This document shows, one piece after another, positions 1 to 8,652 of a stretch of DNA of 38,990 nt. Position 1 is the first letter of the stretch. The number at the start of each line of letters is the position of its first letter. A program made the position numbers and the translations under genes. Below the pieces are notes generated by a model. It was not told the origin of the DNA and did not search any database. It saw only the letters and a program-made list of their open reading frames with translations. This stretch comes from Myxococcales bacterium (GTDB lineage: Bacteria; Myxococcota_A; Polyangia; Polyangiales; Houyiibacteriaceae), in NCBI GenBank assembly GCA_020430775.1, contig JAGQJE010000263.1:1-38990 (forward strand). Direction: 5' to 3'.

Positions 1-46
1 CCGCTCGCCCCCGGCCCCGCGCCCGGCTCGCGCCGCGCGCTTCGGC

Positions 47-688
47 TCAGTGGTGGGCGGGGGCTTGCAGGGCGTCGAGGGCTTCGAGGTCTGCGGGGAG
101 GTCTACGTCGAAGGCGAGCGCGTCGAGGGCGAGGGTCTCGAGGACGGCGCCGTCGCGGGCGGCGGCGTCGCGGTGGCGTCGGGCGCTGTCGGGGTGGCCG
201 AAGCAGGTGCGTTCGGCGGCGCCGGCGGCGCTCGCGGTAGGGCGCGGCGGGAGCCTGAGGCCGAGCGCGTTGGTGCCGAGCCCCGCGCGGTCCGGCACGA
301 GCACGCGGTCGCTGCGGTCGAGCGCTTGCACGACGGTGTCGATGGCTTCGGCGGTCGCCAAGGGGAGGTCGCTCATGAGCACGATCGCGCGTCCGGCGCC
401 GCGGGTCCGCAGCGCGCGCAGGCCGGCGTCGACCACGACGCCGAGGCCGCGCGCGTCGGGCGGGTCGCGCACGGCGTCGAGGCCGCGTTCGGTGGCGTAG
501 CGCTCGACCTCGGGCGCGTCGGTCACGACGAGGACGCGGTCGACGGTCGCCGCGCGGGCGGTCGCGTCGAGGACGTGCTCGAGCATCCGGCGGGCGAGCG
601 CCGTGCGGGCGCGCGCGTCGAGCGAGGGCGCGAGGCGCGACTTGGCGTCGCGGAAACCCTTGGCGGGGATGAGCGCCCAGCAGCTCAC
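47..688 (-). CDS. cofC: CofC-type guanylyltransferase of F420 biosynthesis
   Basis: Predicted 213-aa nucleotidyltransferase that activates a phospho-acid (2-phospho-L-lactate, or phosphoenolpyruvate in many bacteria) with GTP, making the donor used by CofD. The N-terminal signature [15 protein letters not shown] (residues 7-21) is the GTP-binding motif of the CofC/FbiD family. A second conserved block, VLMSDLPLA, supplies a probable metal-binding Asp. The GTG start at 688 is chosen because it overlaps the cofD stop by four bases (GTGA) and puts the family motif at the normal distance from the N-terminus. It is the last gene of the minus-strand npdG-cofE-cofD-cofC run. The acid actually used cannot be told from the sequence alone. 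The 46 bases to its left hold nothing recognisable. Confidence 0.9.
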   Translation of the reverse strand: MSCWALIPAKGFRDAKSRLAPSLDARARTALARRMLEHVLDATARAATVDRVLVVTDAPEVERYATERGLDAVRDPPDARGLGVVVDAGLRALRTRGAGRAIVLMSDLPLATAEAIDTVVQALDRSDRVLVPDRAGLGTNALGLRLPPRPTASAAGAAERTCFGHPDSARRHRDAAARDGAVLETLALDALAFDVDLPADLEALDALQAPAHH

Positions 689-1650
689 AGGTGCCGCTCG
701 GCGAAGTCGAGCACGTCGCGGGCGAGGCGCTCCCGGTCGGCGCGGCCGCCCATCACCGTGGCGGCCCCGAGCGCGGGGACCTCGAAGCCGGCCTCGTCGC
801 CCGCTTCGACGACGACGGCGTTCAGCAGCTCCCCGTAGTGTCCGAGCGCGGCGCGCGCGGACGCCGGGCGCCCCTCGAGGTCGGCGATCATCTGCGCGAG
901 CGGCCCCTTGACGGCGCGCCCTCGGACGATGGGGCTCACGGCGATGACGGGCCGGCCCGAGAGCGCCTCGCGGACGCCGGCGAGCGCGAGGATGGGGTCG
1001 ATGGAGACGTAGGGGTTCGACGGACAGATCACGACGAGGTCGGCGCGCTCGATCGCGTCGACCACGTCCGGCCCGGGCTCGGGCGCCCCCTCGAAGCGCA
1101 CGCGCTCGATGCCGGGCGTCGAGCGCTCGCGGACGAGCCAGTCCTGGAAGGCGAGCGTGCCGTGCGCGCGCGTGTCGATCATCGTGGCGCGCGGCTGATC
1201 GCACATCGGCAGCACGCGCGTGCGCACCTGCAGCCCCTGGCACATCTGCGCGGTGGCCTCGGTGAGCGAGCGGCCGCTCGCGAGGGCGTCGGTGCGGAAC
1301 AGGTGGGTCGCGAGGTCGCGGTCGCCGAGCTGAAACCACCCCTCGGCGCCGTAGCGGCGCATCGCGTCGAGCGCGTGGAACGTCTCGCGCGCGAGCCCCC
1401 AGCCGCGCTGCTCGTGCGAGAGGCCGGCGAGCGTGTACATCACCGTGTCGAGGTCGGGGCAGATGCGCAGGCCCCAGTGCGTGAAGTCGTCCCCGGTGTT
1501 GACGACGGCGGTGAGCGCGCGCGGCGGGAGCACGCCCGCGAGCCCGTGGAGCAGCCGCGCTCCCCCGACGCCGCCGGTGAGCGCGACTACGCGGCGTCCG
1601 GCCGATGGAGGCTTCGAGCGATCGTGCGCGAGGGGAGGTCGGTGGGTCAT
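685..1650 (-). CDS. cofD: CofD 2-phospho-L-lactate transferase (F420-0 synthesis)
   Basis: A 321-aa protein of the CofD/FbiA family, which transfers the phospholactyl (or phosphoenolpyruvyl) group from the CofC product to the deazaflavin FO, giving F420-0 or its dehydro form. The glycine-rich motif [13 protein letters not shown] (residues 25-37) and the block [20 protein letters not shown] (from residue 50) are family hallmarks for FO and GDP binding. Length is typical. The ATG at 1650 overlaps the cofE stop (ATGA), and the gene overlaps cofC by four bases at its other end. This points to one transcript and coupled translation. The same frame stays open upstream through cofE, but that stretch is antisense-like Arg-rich read-through and not part of the protein. 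Confidence 0.95.
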   Translation of the reverse strand: MTHRPPLAHDRSKPPSAGRRVVALTGGVGGARLLHGLAGVLPPRALTAVVNTGDDFTHWGLRICPDLDTVMYTLAGLSHEQRGWGLARETFHALDAMRRYGAEGWFQLGDRDLATHLFRTDALASGRSLTEATAQMCQGLQVRTRVLPMCDQPRATMIDTRAHGTLAFQDWLVRERSTPGIERVRFEGAPEPGPDVVDAIERADLVVICPSNPYVSIDPILALAGVREALSGRPVIAVSPIVRGRAVKGPLAQMIADLEGRPASARAALGHYGELLNAVVVEAGDEAGFEVPALGAATVMGGRADRERLARDVLDFAERHL

Positions 1651-2447
1651 GCGTAGAGGTCTTGGTCCTGCGGTCGCAGAAGGTCCGAGGCGGCGCTGTC
1701 GGTCTCGTCGAAACGCAGGCCGCGAATGAGCGTGGCCGGGGTGCCCTCGTCGGCCTGGCCCGCGAGCAGGTCCGCCGCCGCGGCGAGCTGGTCGGCGAGG
1801 CCGGTCATCGTCGCCTCGAGGGGGCGGCCGAAGAGGTCCTGCTTGCCGCGGTGGTCGACGAGCGCGGGCACGCCCGAGACGCCCACCGCGGCGCCGACCG
1901 AGCCGAGCCGGAACGGACGCCCGAGCGAGTCGCTGAGGACGACGCCCACCGGCCGCGCGCCCGTGTGCGCCTCGACGGCCGCGCGCAGCCGCCGCGCGCT
2001 CCCGTCCGGGTCCTCGGCCATGCGCAGCACCCAGGGGCCGCTCCCGGCTCCGGCGCTCGCGGGGACCGCGTTGCTCGCGTCGACGGCGGCGTTGGCCGAG
2101 ACGAAGCCGAGCCGGTGGCGCACGATGAGCGCGCCGCGGTGCGCGCGGGAGATGTGGGCGGTGTCGCGCAGGATGACCTCGACGAGGCGTGGGTCCTTGT
2201 CGACCTCGACGGCGAGCCGCCGCGCCGCGTCCCCGGGCTCGACCGCGCCGAGGTCCACGTAGCGACCTTCGGCGCGCGAGACGAGCGTCGACGCGATGAC
2301 GAGCACGTCGCAGGGCTCGAGCGCGATGGCCATCGCGTCGAGGGCGGCGCACAGGGCGCCGGCGACGTCGCATCCGGCCTCGACGATGGGGAGCCCGCGG
2401 AGCGCGATGAGCTCGATCTTCGGGCCGACCGACAGCGCGGGCGCCAC
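1647..2447 (-). CDS. cofE: CofE coenzyme F420-0:L-glutamate ligase
   Basis: A 266-aa stand-alone CofE/FbiB N-domain protein, predicted to add gamma-linked glutamates to F420-0 using GTP. Recognisable blocks are the N-terminal [12 protein letters not shown], the segment [10 protein letters not shown] and the phosphate-binding region [17 protein letters not shown]. It lacks the C-terminal nitroreductase-like domain found in mycobacterial FbiB, which reduces dehydro-F420. If this organism makes the phosphoenolpyruvate-derived form, another protein must do that reduction. The start is GTG at 2447, four bases after the npdG stop, so the two genes form one operon. The stop overlaps the cofD start. 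Confidence 0.93.
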   Translation of the reverse strand: MAPALSVGPKIELIALRGLPIVEAGCDVAGALCAALDAMAIALEPCDVLVIASTLVSRAEGRYVDLGAVEPGDAARRLAVEVDKDPRLVEVILRDTAHISRAHRGALIVRHRLGFVSANAAVDASNAVPASAGAGSGPWVLRMAEDPDGSARRLRAAVEAHTGARPVGVVLSDSLGRPFRLGSVGAAVGVSGVPALVDHRGKQDLFGRPLEATMTGLADQLAAAADLLAGQADEGTPATLIRGLRFDETDSAASDLLRPQDQDLYA

Positions 2448-2451
2448 CGCG

Positions 2452-3108
2452 TCATCCCTCCCGAGGGAGCCCCGTGATCCGGATGCCGGCGCCGGTGACG
2501 CCGTAGCGACGGTTGATGTGGAGGAGCACCGGCGTCAGCGACTCGAGCGCGATCGCGTTGCGGAGGACGCCCGCGTCGACGCCGCGCAGGCCGAGGTCCG
2601 CGACGAGCTCGATGACGGTCGCGCGCGCGTCTTGGTCGTCCGAGCACACGAGCACGTCGCAGTCGAACGCGTGCTCGGGGTCGCCGAGGTGGTCCGAGCT
2701 GATGTGGTGCAGCGCGGCGACCAGGCGCACGCCGTCGCCGACGATGGCCTTCGCCTCGAGCGCGGCGGCCTGCCCCTCGGGCAGGTGCACGCTGCGCACC
2801 TTCGGCGGCTTCAAGGGGATGGTCAGGTCGATGGCGATGCGCCCCTCGAGCGCGCCGGCGAGCTGTTCGAACATGGCGGCGTGCCCGGCGTAGGGCACCG
2901 ACATCAGCACGACCTCGGCGTCGGCGCAGGCGCCCTCGTTGTCCGCGCCGCGGAGCGCCACGCCGTGCGCTTCGGCCAGGGCGGCAGCCACGCTCGCGCC
3001 ACGGGCCGCGTCGCGCGAGCCGATGCAGACGTCGTGGCCTGCTTTCGCCCAGCGCACGGCCAGCCCCGAACCCTCGCGCCCCGTACCTCCGACGATCCCG
3101 ATGCGCAT
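2452..3108 (-). CDS. npdG: NADPH-dependent F420 reductase (Fno/NpdG)
   Basis: A 218-aa F420H2:NADP oxidoreductase, which moves hydride between NADPH and F420 and so keeps F420 reduced for user enzymes. It begins at once with a Rossmann dinucleotide motif, [11 protein letters not shown] (residues 5-15), followed by CIGSRD, the usual NADP 2'-phosphate-binding segment. Later blocks DLTIPLKPP and [12 protein letters not shown] match the F420-binding half of the family. The ATG at 3108 has an AGGAGG ribosome site (plus-strand 3114-3119) five bases upstream. The gene heads the cofE-cofD-cofC run. The 73-base gap before it carries no convincing terminator, so the LLM oxidoreductase upstream may share the transcript. 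Confidence 0.92.
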   Translation of the reverse strand: MRIGIVGGTGREGSGLAVRWAKAGHDVCIGSRDAARGASVAAALAEAHGVALRGADNEGACADAEVVLMSVPYAGHAAMFEQLAGALEGRIAIDLTIPLKPPKVRSVHLPEGQAAALEAKAIVGDGVRLVAALHHISSDHLGDPEHAFDCDVLVCSDDQDARATVIELVADLGLRGVDAGVLRNAIALESLTPVLLHINRRYGVTGAGIRITGLPREG

Positions 3109-3181
3109 CGACGCCTCCTGCGGCGCGGGTCTAGCAGCCGGGCGTCCCGGGCGCCACGGGCGCGGGTGCTCCGGCGGGCCG

Positions 3182-4237
3182 CTAGGCGGCGTTCAGCTCG
3201 GCGACGAAGCGCAGGGTGTCGAGGTCCGAGGAGCCGACCATCATCGTGCCGATGGGCGCCTCCTTCCAGCGGGCGAAGCGGTCGCGGATGCGGTCCTTGG
3301 GCCCGACGAGGTAGAGCGCGTCGACCAGCGCGTCCGGCACGGCGGCGACGGCCTCCTTGCGCTGGCCCGCGAGGAACTTCCGCTGGATGTCCTCGCACGC
3401 GGCCTCGAAGCCGACGCGCGAGAGGTAGTCTTTGTAGAAGTTCTTCGACCTCGAGCCCATCCCGCCGATGTAGAGCGCGAGCTGCTGCTTGAGCGGCCCG
3501 ATGACCTCGTCGATGGGGCCGACCGCGACGACGACGGTCGGCGCGAGGTCGAAGTTCGCCATGCTCTTCTGGCGGCCGGCGGCCCTGGCGCGCTCGAAGC
3601 CGAGCTCGAAGTTGTCGACGAGCACCTCGGGCCGCTCCGGGTGCATGCAGGTCATCAAGCAGCCGTCGGCGAGCTCGGCGCTCATCTGCTGGGACTTCGG
3701 CGCCATCGAGCCGGTGTAGATCGGGAGGTCTGCGCGGCCGTGCAGCATGCTCTTGAGCGCCTTGCCCTGGCCCGTCGATCCCGGACCCTTGTAGGGGATC
3801 TGGTAGCGCTCGCCGTCGAACTCGAGCGGCGCCTCGCGCTCGAAGATGGCGCGGACGATCTGGACGTACTCCCGGAGCCACGTGAGCGAGCGGTTGAAGG
3901 GGACGCCGTGCCAGCCCTCGACGACCTGCGGGCCCGAGGTGCCGAGGCCGAGGATGAAGCGTCCGCCGGAGAGCGCGTCGAGCGTCATCGCCGTCATGGC
4001 GCAGTTCGCGGGTGAGCGGCCGGCGAGCTGCAAGACCGCGGTGCCGAGCCGGATCTTCTCGGTCTGGGCCGCGACCCACGTCAGCGGAGTGATCGCGTCG
4101 GTCCCCCACGACTCCGCCGTCCAGATCGAGTCGTACCCGAGCCGCTCGCACTCGCGGATGCGCGGCAGGTCGATGAGGTCCGAGAGGGTGGTGCCGAGCT
4201 GGGGGCCGGCGTATCCGAGGGTGAGGCCAAGGCGCAT
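3182..4237 (-). CDS. LLM-class (luciferase-like) F420-dependent oxidoreductase
   Basis: A 351-aa luciferase-like monooxygenase-superfamily TIM barrel. The N-terminal strand [11 protein letters not shown], the segment [13 protein letters not shown] and the block [21 protein letters not shown] are typical of the F420-binding branch related to methylene-H4MPT reductase and mycobacterial LLM enzymes. Its substrate cannot be read from the sequence. Family members reduce activated C=C or oxidise alcohols. Lying directly upstream of npdG and the cof genes supports F420, not FMN, as cofactor; this is inference. A GGAGAG ribosome site sits just before the ATG at 4237. Confidence 0.85.
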   Translation of the reverse strand: MRLGLTLGYAGPQLGTTLSDLIDLPRIRECERLGYDSIWTAESWGTDAITPLTWVAAQTEKIRLGTAVLQLAGRSPANCAMTAMTLDALSGGRFILGLGTSGPQVVEGWHGVPFNRSLTWLREYVQIVRAIFEREAPLEFDGERYQIPYKGPGSTGQGKALKSMLHGRADLPIYTGSMAPKSQQMSAELADGCLMTCMHPERPEVLVDNFELGFERARAAGRQKSMANFDLAPTVVVAVGPIDEVIGPLKQQLALYIGGMGSRSKNFYKDYLSRVGFEAACEDIQRKFLAGQRKEAVAAVPDALVDALYLVGPKDRIRDRFARWKEAPIGTMMVGSSDLDTLRFVAELNAA

Positions 4238-4296
4238 CGTCGCTCTCCGTTGCTGGGCGTGAGTGAACCATCGCTGCGCCGCGCGGGCAACGCTTC

Positions 4297-4359
4297 GCTC
4301 GCCTGTCGCCGCTCGCCTGTCACCGGTCGCGTGTCGCCGCTTGCCTGTCGCCGCTCGCC
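4297..4359. repeat. 14-bp tandem repeat, about 4.5 copies
   Basis: Head-to-tail copies of GCTCGCCTGTCGCC begin at 4297, 4311, 4325 and 4339, with a half copy at 4353. Copies 2-4 differ from the first by one to three bases. The array lies in the 127-base gap between the LLM gene start (4237) and the diguanylate cyclase stop (4365). The unit is not a multiple of three, and no spacer separates copies, so this is a minisatellite and not a CRISPR or a coding repeat. Confidence 0.85.
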
Positions 4360-4364
4360 GCGAC

Positions 4365-5492
4365 TCAGGGCGGCGGCGTGCTCGACGGCACCCACGCAGC
4401 CTGCACCTCGACGCGATCGCGGCCGCGCTGCTTCGCGGCGTAGAGCGCGCGGTCGGCGCGGGAGAGCATGGCGCTCGTCGAGTCGTCAGGGAGCGCGGCG
4501 GTCACCCCGAAGCTCGCCGTGACGCGGGGCAGCCCGGTGACGCGGTCGCTCGCGAGCACCGCGCGCAGGCGGTCGGCGAGGCTCGCGGCGGTCGAGAGGT
4601 CCGTGTCGTACGCGAGGATGAGGAACTCCTCGCCGCCGAGGCGGCCGAAGTCGTCGCCCTCGCGGAGCGCGGCGTTCATCACGTCGGTGATCCGCTTGAG
4701 CACCTCGTCGCCGGTCGGGTGGCCGAGCTTGTCGTTGACGCGCTTGAAGTGGTCGATGTCGAACAGGATCGCGCTGAACGGGCGCGGGTTGCGGGCGCGG
4801 CGGGCCAGCTCCTTGTCGCAGGCTCGGAGGATGTTCCGGCGGTTGGCGATGCCGGTCAGCTCGTCGGTGTTGGCGAGGCGCGTCAGCACCTCCTGCGCGG
4901 CCTGCATCTCACCGTAGCGGTGCTTGAGCCGCGCGAGCAGGAAGAGCCCGGTCGCGAAGAACGCGTTCACGGAGAGCAGCCCCGTCGAGGCGGCGGTGAC
5001 CGCGAGCTCCGGCGCGCCCCCCGACCGCCCGTACGTGAAGTAGTGCGCGAGCACGAAGGCCGCGAGCAACGCGACGCTCGCCGTCGCGAGCCCGACGGCC
5101 GCGCGGAGCTCGAAGGTCACGAACACGCCGAGCAGGATGGCTGGGGTCCAGGGGCTCACCCACAGGAGCACGGTCAGCGCGTCGTGAGGCCGCGGCGACG
5201 CCAGCAGGGCGTAGCTGAGCAGCGCGACGAGGGTGACCTCGCAGCCGAAGAGCGCGGCCGCCTCGATGACGCGCATCGGGACGCGCTCGACGAGCGAGGC
5301 GATCGCGAGCACGCCCACCCAGCCGATGACGACCGGCACCGACACGATCCACACCCAGCTCCCGCTCGGCAGAGGCCAGTCGAGCGCCCACACGGACAGC
5401 GTGGCGAGCAGGACGACCGCGAAGATGCCCCCGTAGACGCGGCGCTTGACCGAGTCTAACCACCCCTCGTCGTCTGTGCGGACCTCACCCAT
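4365..5492 (-). CDS. Membrane-anchored GGDEF diguanylate cyclase
   Basis: A 375-aa protein predicted to make cyclic di-GMP at the membrane. The N-terminal half (about residues 20-190) contains roughly five or six hydrophobic helices with no recognised sensor domain. A short linker leads to a GGDEF domain (about 200-365). Its DELTGIANRRN block is at 210-220 and the active-site motif is GGEEF at 286-290. An RxxD inhibitory site (REGD, 277-280) sits exactly five residues before GGEEF, so product feedback inhibition is expected. The Pro-rich tail after residue 365 is probably unstructured. No EAL domain is present. The gene is separated from both neighbours by gaps above 120 bases and is probably transcribed alone. 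Confidence 0.9.
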   Translation of the reverse strand: MGEVRTDDEGWLDSVKRRVYGGIFAVVLLATLSVWALDWPLPSGSWVWIVSVPVVIGWVGVLAIASLVERVPMRVIEAAALFGCEVTLVALLSYALLASPRPHDALTVLLWVSPWTPAILLGVFVTFELRAAVGLATASVALLAAFVLAHYFTYGRSGGAPELAVTAASTGLLSVNAFFATGLFLLARLKHRYGEMQAAQEVLTRLANTDELTGIANRRNILRACDKELARRARNPRPFSAILFDIDHFKRVNDKLGHPTGDEVLKRITDVMNAALREGDDFGRLGGEEFLILAYDTDLSTAASLADRLRAVLASDRVTGLPRVTASFGVTAALPDDSTSAMLSRADRALYAAKQRGRDRVEVQAAWVPSSTPPP

Positions 5493-5608
5493 CCTCGCGC
5501 CTTGTCGCTGCCCCCGGGGAGAGGCGTCGCCGCGGGGCCGCTCCCGCCCCCTCCTGAAAGCTAGACGGCGCGGCGACCCTTGGACAAGCGCGCTGAAGCG
5601 GGTTTCAC

Positions 5609-5623
5609 GGCTCCACGTGAGCC
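5609..5623 (-). terminator. Small hairpin after the hydrolase gene
   Basis: GGCTC-CACGT-GAGCC forms a 5-bp stem 13 bases past the stop of the alpha/beta hydrolase gene. The loop contains part of a CACGTG hexamer, and overlapping arms TCACG...CGTGA give an alternative pairing. No T-run follows on the minus strand, so a terminator is only one reading; a protein-binding site ahead of the diguanylate cyclase gene is another. Confidence 0.25.
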
Positions 5624-5636
5624 CTCATACGAACGC

Positions 5637-6638
5637 TCAATAGGTGAGGAAGCGAAGTACCGTGCGGTTGAATTCCGCGGGGCGCTCTTGGTTCGGCGCG
5701 TGGGCGGTGTCGCCGATCACGTGCAGCCGCGCGTGGTCGCCGAGCGTACGCCGCAGGCGCTTCGCGATGCCGACCGGGAAGATGCGATCGTGCTGGCCCC
5801 AGACGATGAGCGTCGGCGCGCTGATGTGTCGGGTGCGCAGCTCGTCCGCCTCGATGCGGCTGACGAGCGCCTCCATGACGCGGCGCTTCTCCTCGACCTG
5901 CGTCGTGAACATCCGCCGGTACGCGTCGCGCAGCGCGAAGCCCGGCGCCGGCGGCGGCGAGTGCCAGGCGACGCCCATCAGGCGCCGGATGCCCTCCGGT
6001 GCGGCGGGGCACAAGAGGTCGGCGATGTCGTCCACCTGCATACGCGCGAGCATCGCGTCGTACTCGTGGCGGAGCATGACGTGGGCCGGCGTGTCGATGA
6101 GCACCGAGCGGCGCACGCGGTCGCCTCGGCGCGAGGCGAGGTCGGCAGCGACGAGGCCGCCGAACGAGATGCCGGCGAGGTCGAAGCGCCGCACGCCGAA
6201 GTGGTCCATCAGCTCGAGCATCGCGTCGATCTGGCGGTCGAGGTGGTAGTCCTCGTACCGGCACACGCTGCGGCCGAAGTAGACCAGGTCCGGCACGAAG
6301 AGCCGGAAGTGGCGGGAGAGCGCGCGCACCTGCGGGAACCACTGCCACTGCGCGTCGCTGCCGAAGCCGTGCAAGAGGAGCAGCGGCGGGCGCTCGCAGT
6401 TGCGGCCCACCCACGCGTGCAAGGACGCGCTCGGCAGCTCGATCTGGTGGCTCTCGAGGCCCGACGAGCGAAAGACGCCGCGCATGTAAGCGTCGGGGAC
6501 CGCGAGCGGGCTCAGCGCCTCGCTCACGCGCCGGCTGAAGCTCTCGAGCCGGCGGGGTCGCGCCGGTGCCGGTCGCGGCACCGATACGACCGGCGAAAGG
6601 GGTGGCTGGGTCTGGGTCGAGTCCTGCGCCGATGTCAT
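5637..6638 (-). CDS. Alpha/beta-hydrolase
   Basis: A 333-aa alpha/beta-hydrolase-fold enzyme. The oxyanion-hole segment is LLLLHGFGS (HG at 90-91), the nucleophile elbow is GISFGG with Ser158, and the other triad members are probably Asp284 (GQHD) and His313 (TAH). The layout matches carboxylesterases, lipases and meta-cleavage-product hydrolases; the substrate cannot be told. Residues 1-30 are Pro/Thr/Ser-rich and look disordered, with no clear signal peptide. The gene lies 40 bases after the SDR at 6679-7464 on the same strand and may be the last gene of the catabolic operon. Confidence 0.85.
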   Translation of the reverse strand: MTSAQDSTQTQPPLSPVVSVPRPAPARPRRLESFSRRVSEALSPLAVPDAYMRGVFRSSGLESHQIELPSASLHAWVGRNCERPPLLLLHGFGSDAQWQWFPQVRALSRHFRLFVPDLVYFGRSVCRYEDYHLDRQIDAMLELMDHFGVRRFDLAGISFGGLVAADLASRRGDRVRRSVLIDTPAHVMLRHEYDAMLARMQVDDIADLLCPAAPEGIRRLMGVAWHSPPPAPGFALRDAYRRMFTTQVEEKRRVMEALVSRIEADELRTRHISAPTLIVWGQHDRIFPVGIAKRLRRTLGDHARLHVIGDTAHAPNQERPAEFNRTVLRFLTY

Positions 6639-6678
6639 CGCGCCCCTTTGGTGTGGCCTCGGGTTCAGCCGGCGCCGG

Positions 6679-7464
6679 TCAGGCCCGCTGGCTGCTGACC
6701 GACAGAATCTCGCCGGTCATATACGAAGCATAGTCGCTCGCGAGAAAAATCATCACGTTGGCGACCTCCCAGGGCTGGGCGCCGCGGCCGAACGCTTCGG
6801 CCTTCTCGAGCTCGGCGAGCAGCCCTGGCGGGGTGACCTTCTCGAGGAAGGGGTGCAGCGCGAGGCTCGGCGCGACCGCGTTGATGCGGACGGAGCTCTG
6901 CTCGGCCGCCTCGACGGCCGCGCAGCGGGTGAGCGCCATCACGCCGGCCTTCGCGGCGGCGTAGTGGGCCTGGCCCTCCTGGGCGCGCCAGCCGAGCACG
7001 GACGCGTTGTTCACGATGGCGCCCGTGCCGCGCGGCACCATGTGCTTGAGCGCGGCGCGCATGCACCGAAAGCACCCGTTGAGCGTGACGTCGAGCACGA
7101 CGCTCCACTGCTCGTCGGTCATGTCGACGAGCTTCGCGTAGCCGCCGAGCCCGGCGTTGTTCATCAGGACGTCGACGTGGCCCATCTCCCGGATGGCCGC
7201 GTCGAACATCGCCTGCACCTCGGCCTCCTTCGTCACGTTGCAGAGCACGGTCTTCGGGGTGACGCCGGTCTCCGCCGCGAGGCGCTCGGCCGCCTCGCCG
7301 AGACGCCGCTCGTGGATGTCGCTGATCATCAGCGCCGCGGCGCCCTCCTCGGCGCAGCGCCGCGCGGTCGCGTAGCCGATGCCGGTCCCCGCCGCGGCGG
7401 TGACGAGGACGGTCTTGCCTTCGAGGAGCTTATGGCCGGTGGGGTAGGTGGGGATGGTCTTCAT
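6679..7464 (-). CDS. SDR oxidoreductase, IpdF-like
   Basis: A 261-aa short-chain dehydrogenase/reductase. The cofactor motif is AAAGTGIG (23-30), an unusual variant of TGxxxGIG. NNAG is at 102-105 and the catalytic set is Ser155, Tyr168 and Lys172. Asp49 after the second strand (ISD) suggests NAD. The VTAAAGTGIG start and the HERRLGEA segment resemble, from memory, IpdF (Rv3559c) of mycobacteria, which oxidises a hydroxyl during breakdown of cholesterol rings C and D. As in mycobacteria, it sits next to a FadE30-like acyl-CoA dehydrogenase, here overlapping it by four bases. The substrate assignment is inference. Confidence 0.82.
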   Translation of the reverse strand: MKTIPTYPTGHKLLEGKTVLVTAAAGTGIGYATARRCAEEGAAALMISDIHERRLGEAAERLAAETGVTPKTVLCNVTKEAEVQAMFDAAIREMGHVDVLMNNAGLGGYAKLVDMTDEQWSVVLDVTLNGCFRCMRAALKHMVPRGTGAIVNNASVLGWRAQEGQAHYAAAKAGVMALTRCAAVEAAEQSSVRINAVAPSLALHPFLEKVTPPGLLAELEKAEAFGRGAQPWEVANVMIFLASDYASYMTGEILSVSSQRA

Positions 7465-8639
7465 CGGTTGGGCTCCCGGGGCAGGCCGAGGCCGCGCTCG
7501 GCGATGAGGTTGCGCTGGATCTGGCTCGAGCCGGCGTAGATGGTGTCCGAGCGCGCGAAGAGGAAGGCCTTCTGCGCGGCGGTCAGCTCGTAGGGCGCGC
7601 TCTCGGCGAGCTCGCTCTCGGCGCCGAGGACGTCCATCGCCAGCTCGCCGAAGTCCCGGTGCCAGTGCGACCAGTAGAGCTTGCTGATGAGCGCCTCACG
7701 CGAGAGTTCCGCGCTCTGGTCGGCGAGCATGCGCATGGCGTTCAGACGCATGATCTTGAGCCGGATCGCCGCGTCCGCGAGGCGCTGTCGCAGCACGGGG
7801 TCCTTCCCGGCGCCGTTGCGCTTCGCCGCCGCGATGACGCGGTCGAGCTCGTTCTGGAAGAGGTGCTGCTGGCCGAGCGTCGAGCCGCCGCGCTCGAAGG
7901 CGAGGGTGCCCATCGCGACCTTCCAGCCATGGTTCACGCCGCCGACGACCAGCTCCTTGCGGGTCTTGGCGCCCTCGAAGAAGACCTCGGCGAACTCCGC
8001 GCCGCCCGTGATCTGCTCGATGGGCGCGATGGTGATGCCCGGCTGCTTCATCGGCACGAGCAGGTAGCTGATGCCCTTGTGCTTCGGCGCGTCCGGGTCG
8101 GTGCGCGCGAGCACGAAGCACCAGTCGGCCCAGGGCGCCATCGAGGTCCACACCTTCTGCCCCTCGAGCACCCACTCGTCGCCGACGAGGCGCGCCTTGG
8201 TCTGGAGGTTCGCGAGGTCCGAGCCGGCCTCGGGCTCCGAGTAGCCCTGGCACCAGATCTCCTCGCCGCTGACGATCTTCGGCAGGAAGCGCTCTTGCTG
8301 CGCGGCGTCGCCGAAGTGGATGAGCGTCGGCCCGAGCAGGGTCTCGCCGATGTGGCCGATGCGCCCGGGGCCGCCGGCGGCGACGTACTCCTCGTTGAAG
8401 ACGACCTCCTCGGTCAGCGTGGCGCCGCGCCCGCCATGCGCCTTCGGGTAGGCGATGCAGTTGTAGCCGGCGGCGCCCATCACCCGGCCCCACTCGAGCC
8501 GGTCCTCGATGGCGTAGTGCTCGTCGCCGGGGCCGCCGCGGCCGCGCAGGTGCGCGAAGCGCCCGGAGAGCTGGGCCTCGAGCCACGCGCGGACCTCGTC
8601 ACGGAAGGCGCGCTCTGCGTCGGTCAGTTGCAGTTCCAT
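7461..8639 (-). CDS. Acyl-CoA dehydrogenase, FadE30-like
   Basis: A 392-aa flavin acyl-CoA dehydrogenase. The FAD/substrate block QGYSEPEAGSDLA (131-143) and KVWTSMA are plain, and the C-terminal IYAGSSQIQRNLIAERGLG is typical. FERG at 248-251 places Glu249 where isovaleryl-CoA dehydrogenase has its catalytic Glu254. The run GGPG...HIGETLLGPTLIHFG and the SEPEAGSDLA region read very like FadE30 (Rv3560c), the dehydrogenase acting on a bicyclic steroid-derived CoA ester. A strong AAGGAG site precedes the ATG at 8639 and the upstream acyl-CoA dehydrogenase ends 13 bases before it. The steroid role rests on remembered similarity and gene order. Confidence 0.87.
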   Translation of the reverse strand: MELQLTDAERAFRDEVRAWLEAQLSGRFAHLRGRGGPGDEHYAIEDRLEWGRVMGAAGYNCIAYPKAHGGRGATLTEEVVFNEEYVAAGGPGRIGHIGETLLGPTLIHFGDAAQQERFLPKIVSGEEIWCQGYSEPEAGSDLANLQTKARLVGDEWVLEGQKVWTSMAPWADWCFVLARTDPDAPKHKGISYLLVPMKQPGITIAPIEQITGGAEFAEVFFEGAKTRKELVVGGVNHGWKVAMGTLAFERGGSTLGQQHLFQNELDRVIAAAKRNGAGKDPVLRQRLADAAIRLKIMRLNAMRMLADQSAELSREALISKLYWSHWHRDFGELAMDVLGAESELAESAPYELTAAQKAFLFARSDTIYAGSSQIQRNLIAERGLGLPREPNR

Positions 8640-8652
8640 CGCGGGCTCCTTC

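Noticed and set aside
685-2373. A single long minus-strand frame that seems to fuse an Arg-rich domain to CofD
   Set aside because: The N-terminal part is the cofE gene read in another frame; a good ATG at 1650 with an ATGA overlap gives a normal CofD.
4297-4359. CRISPR array
   Set aside because: The 14-base copies are head to tail without spacers and no cas gene is in the window.
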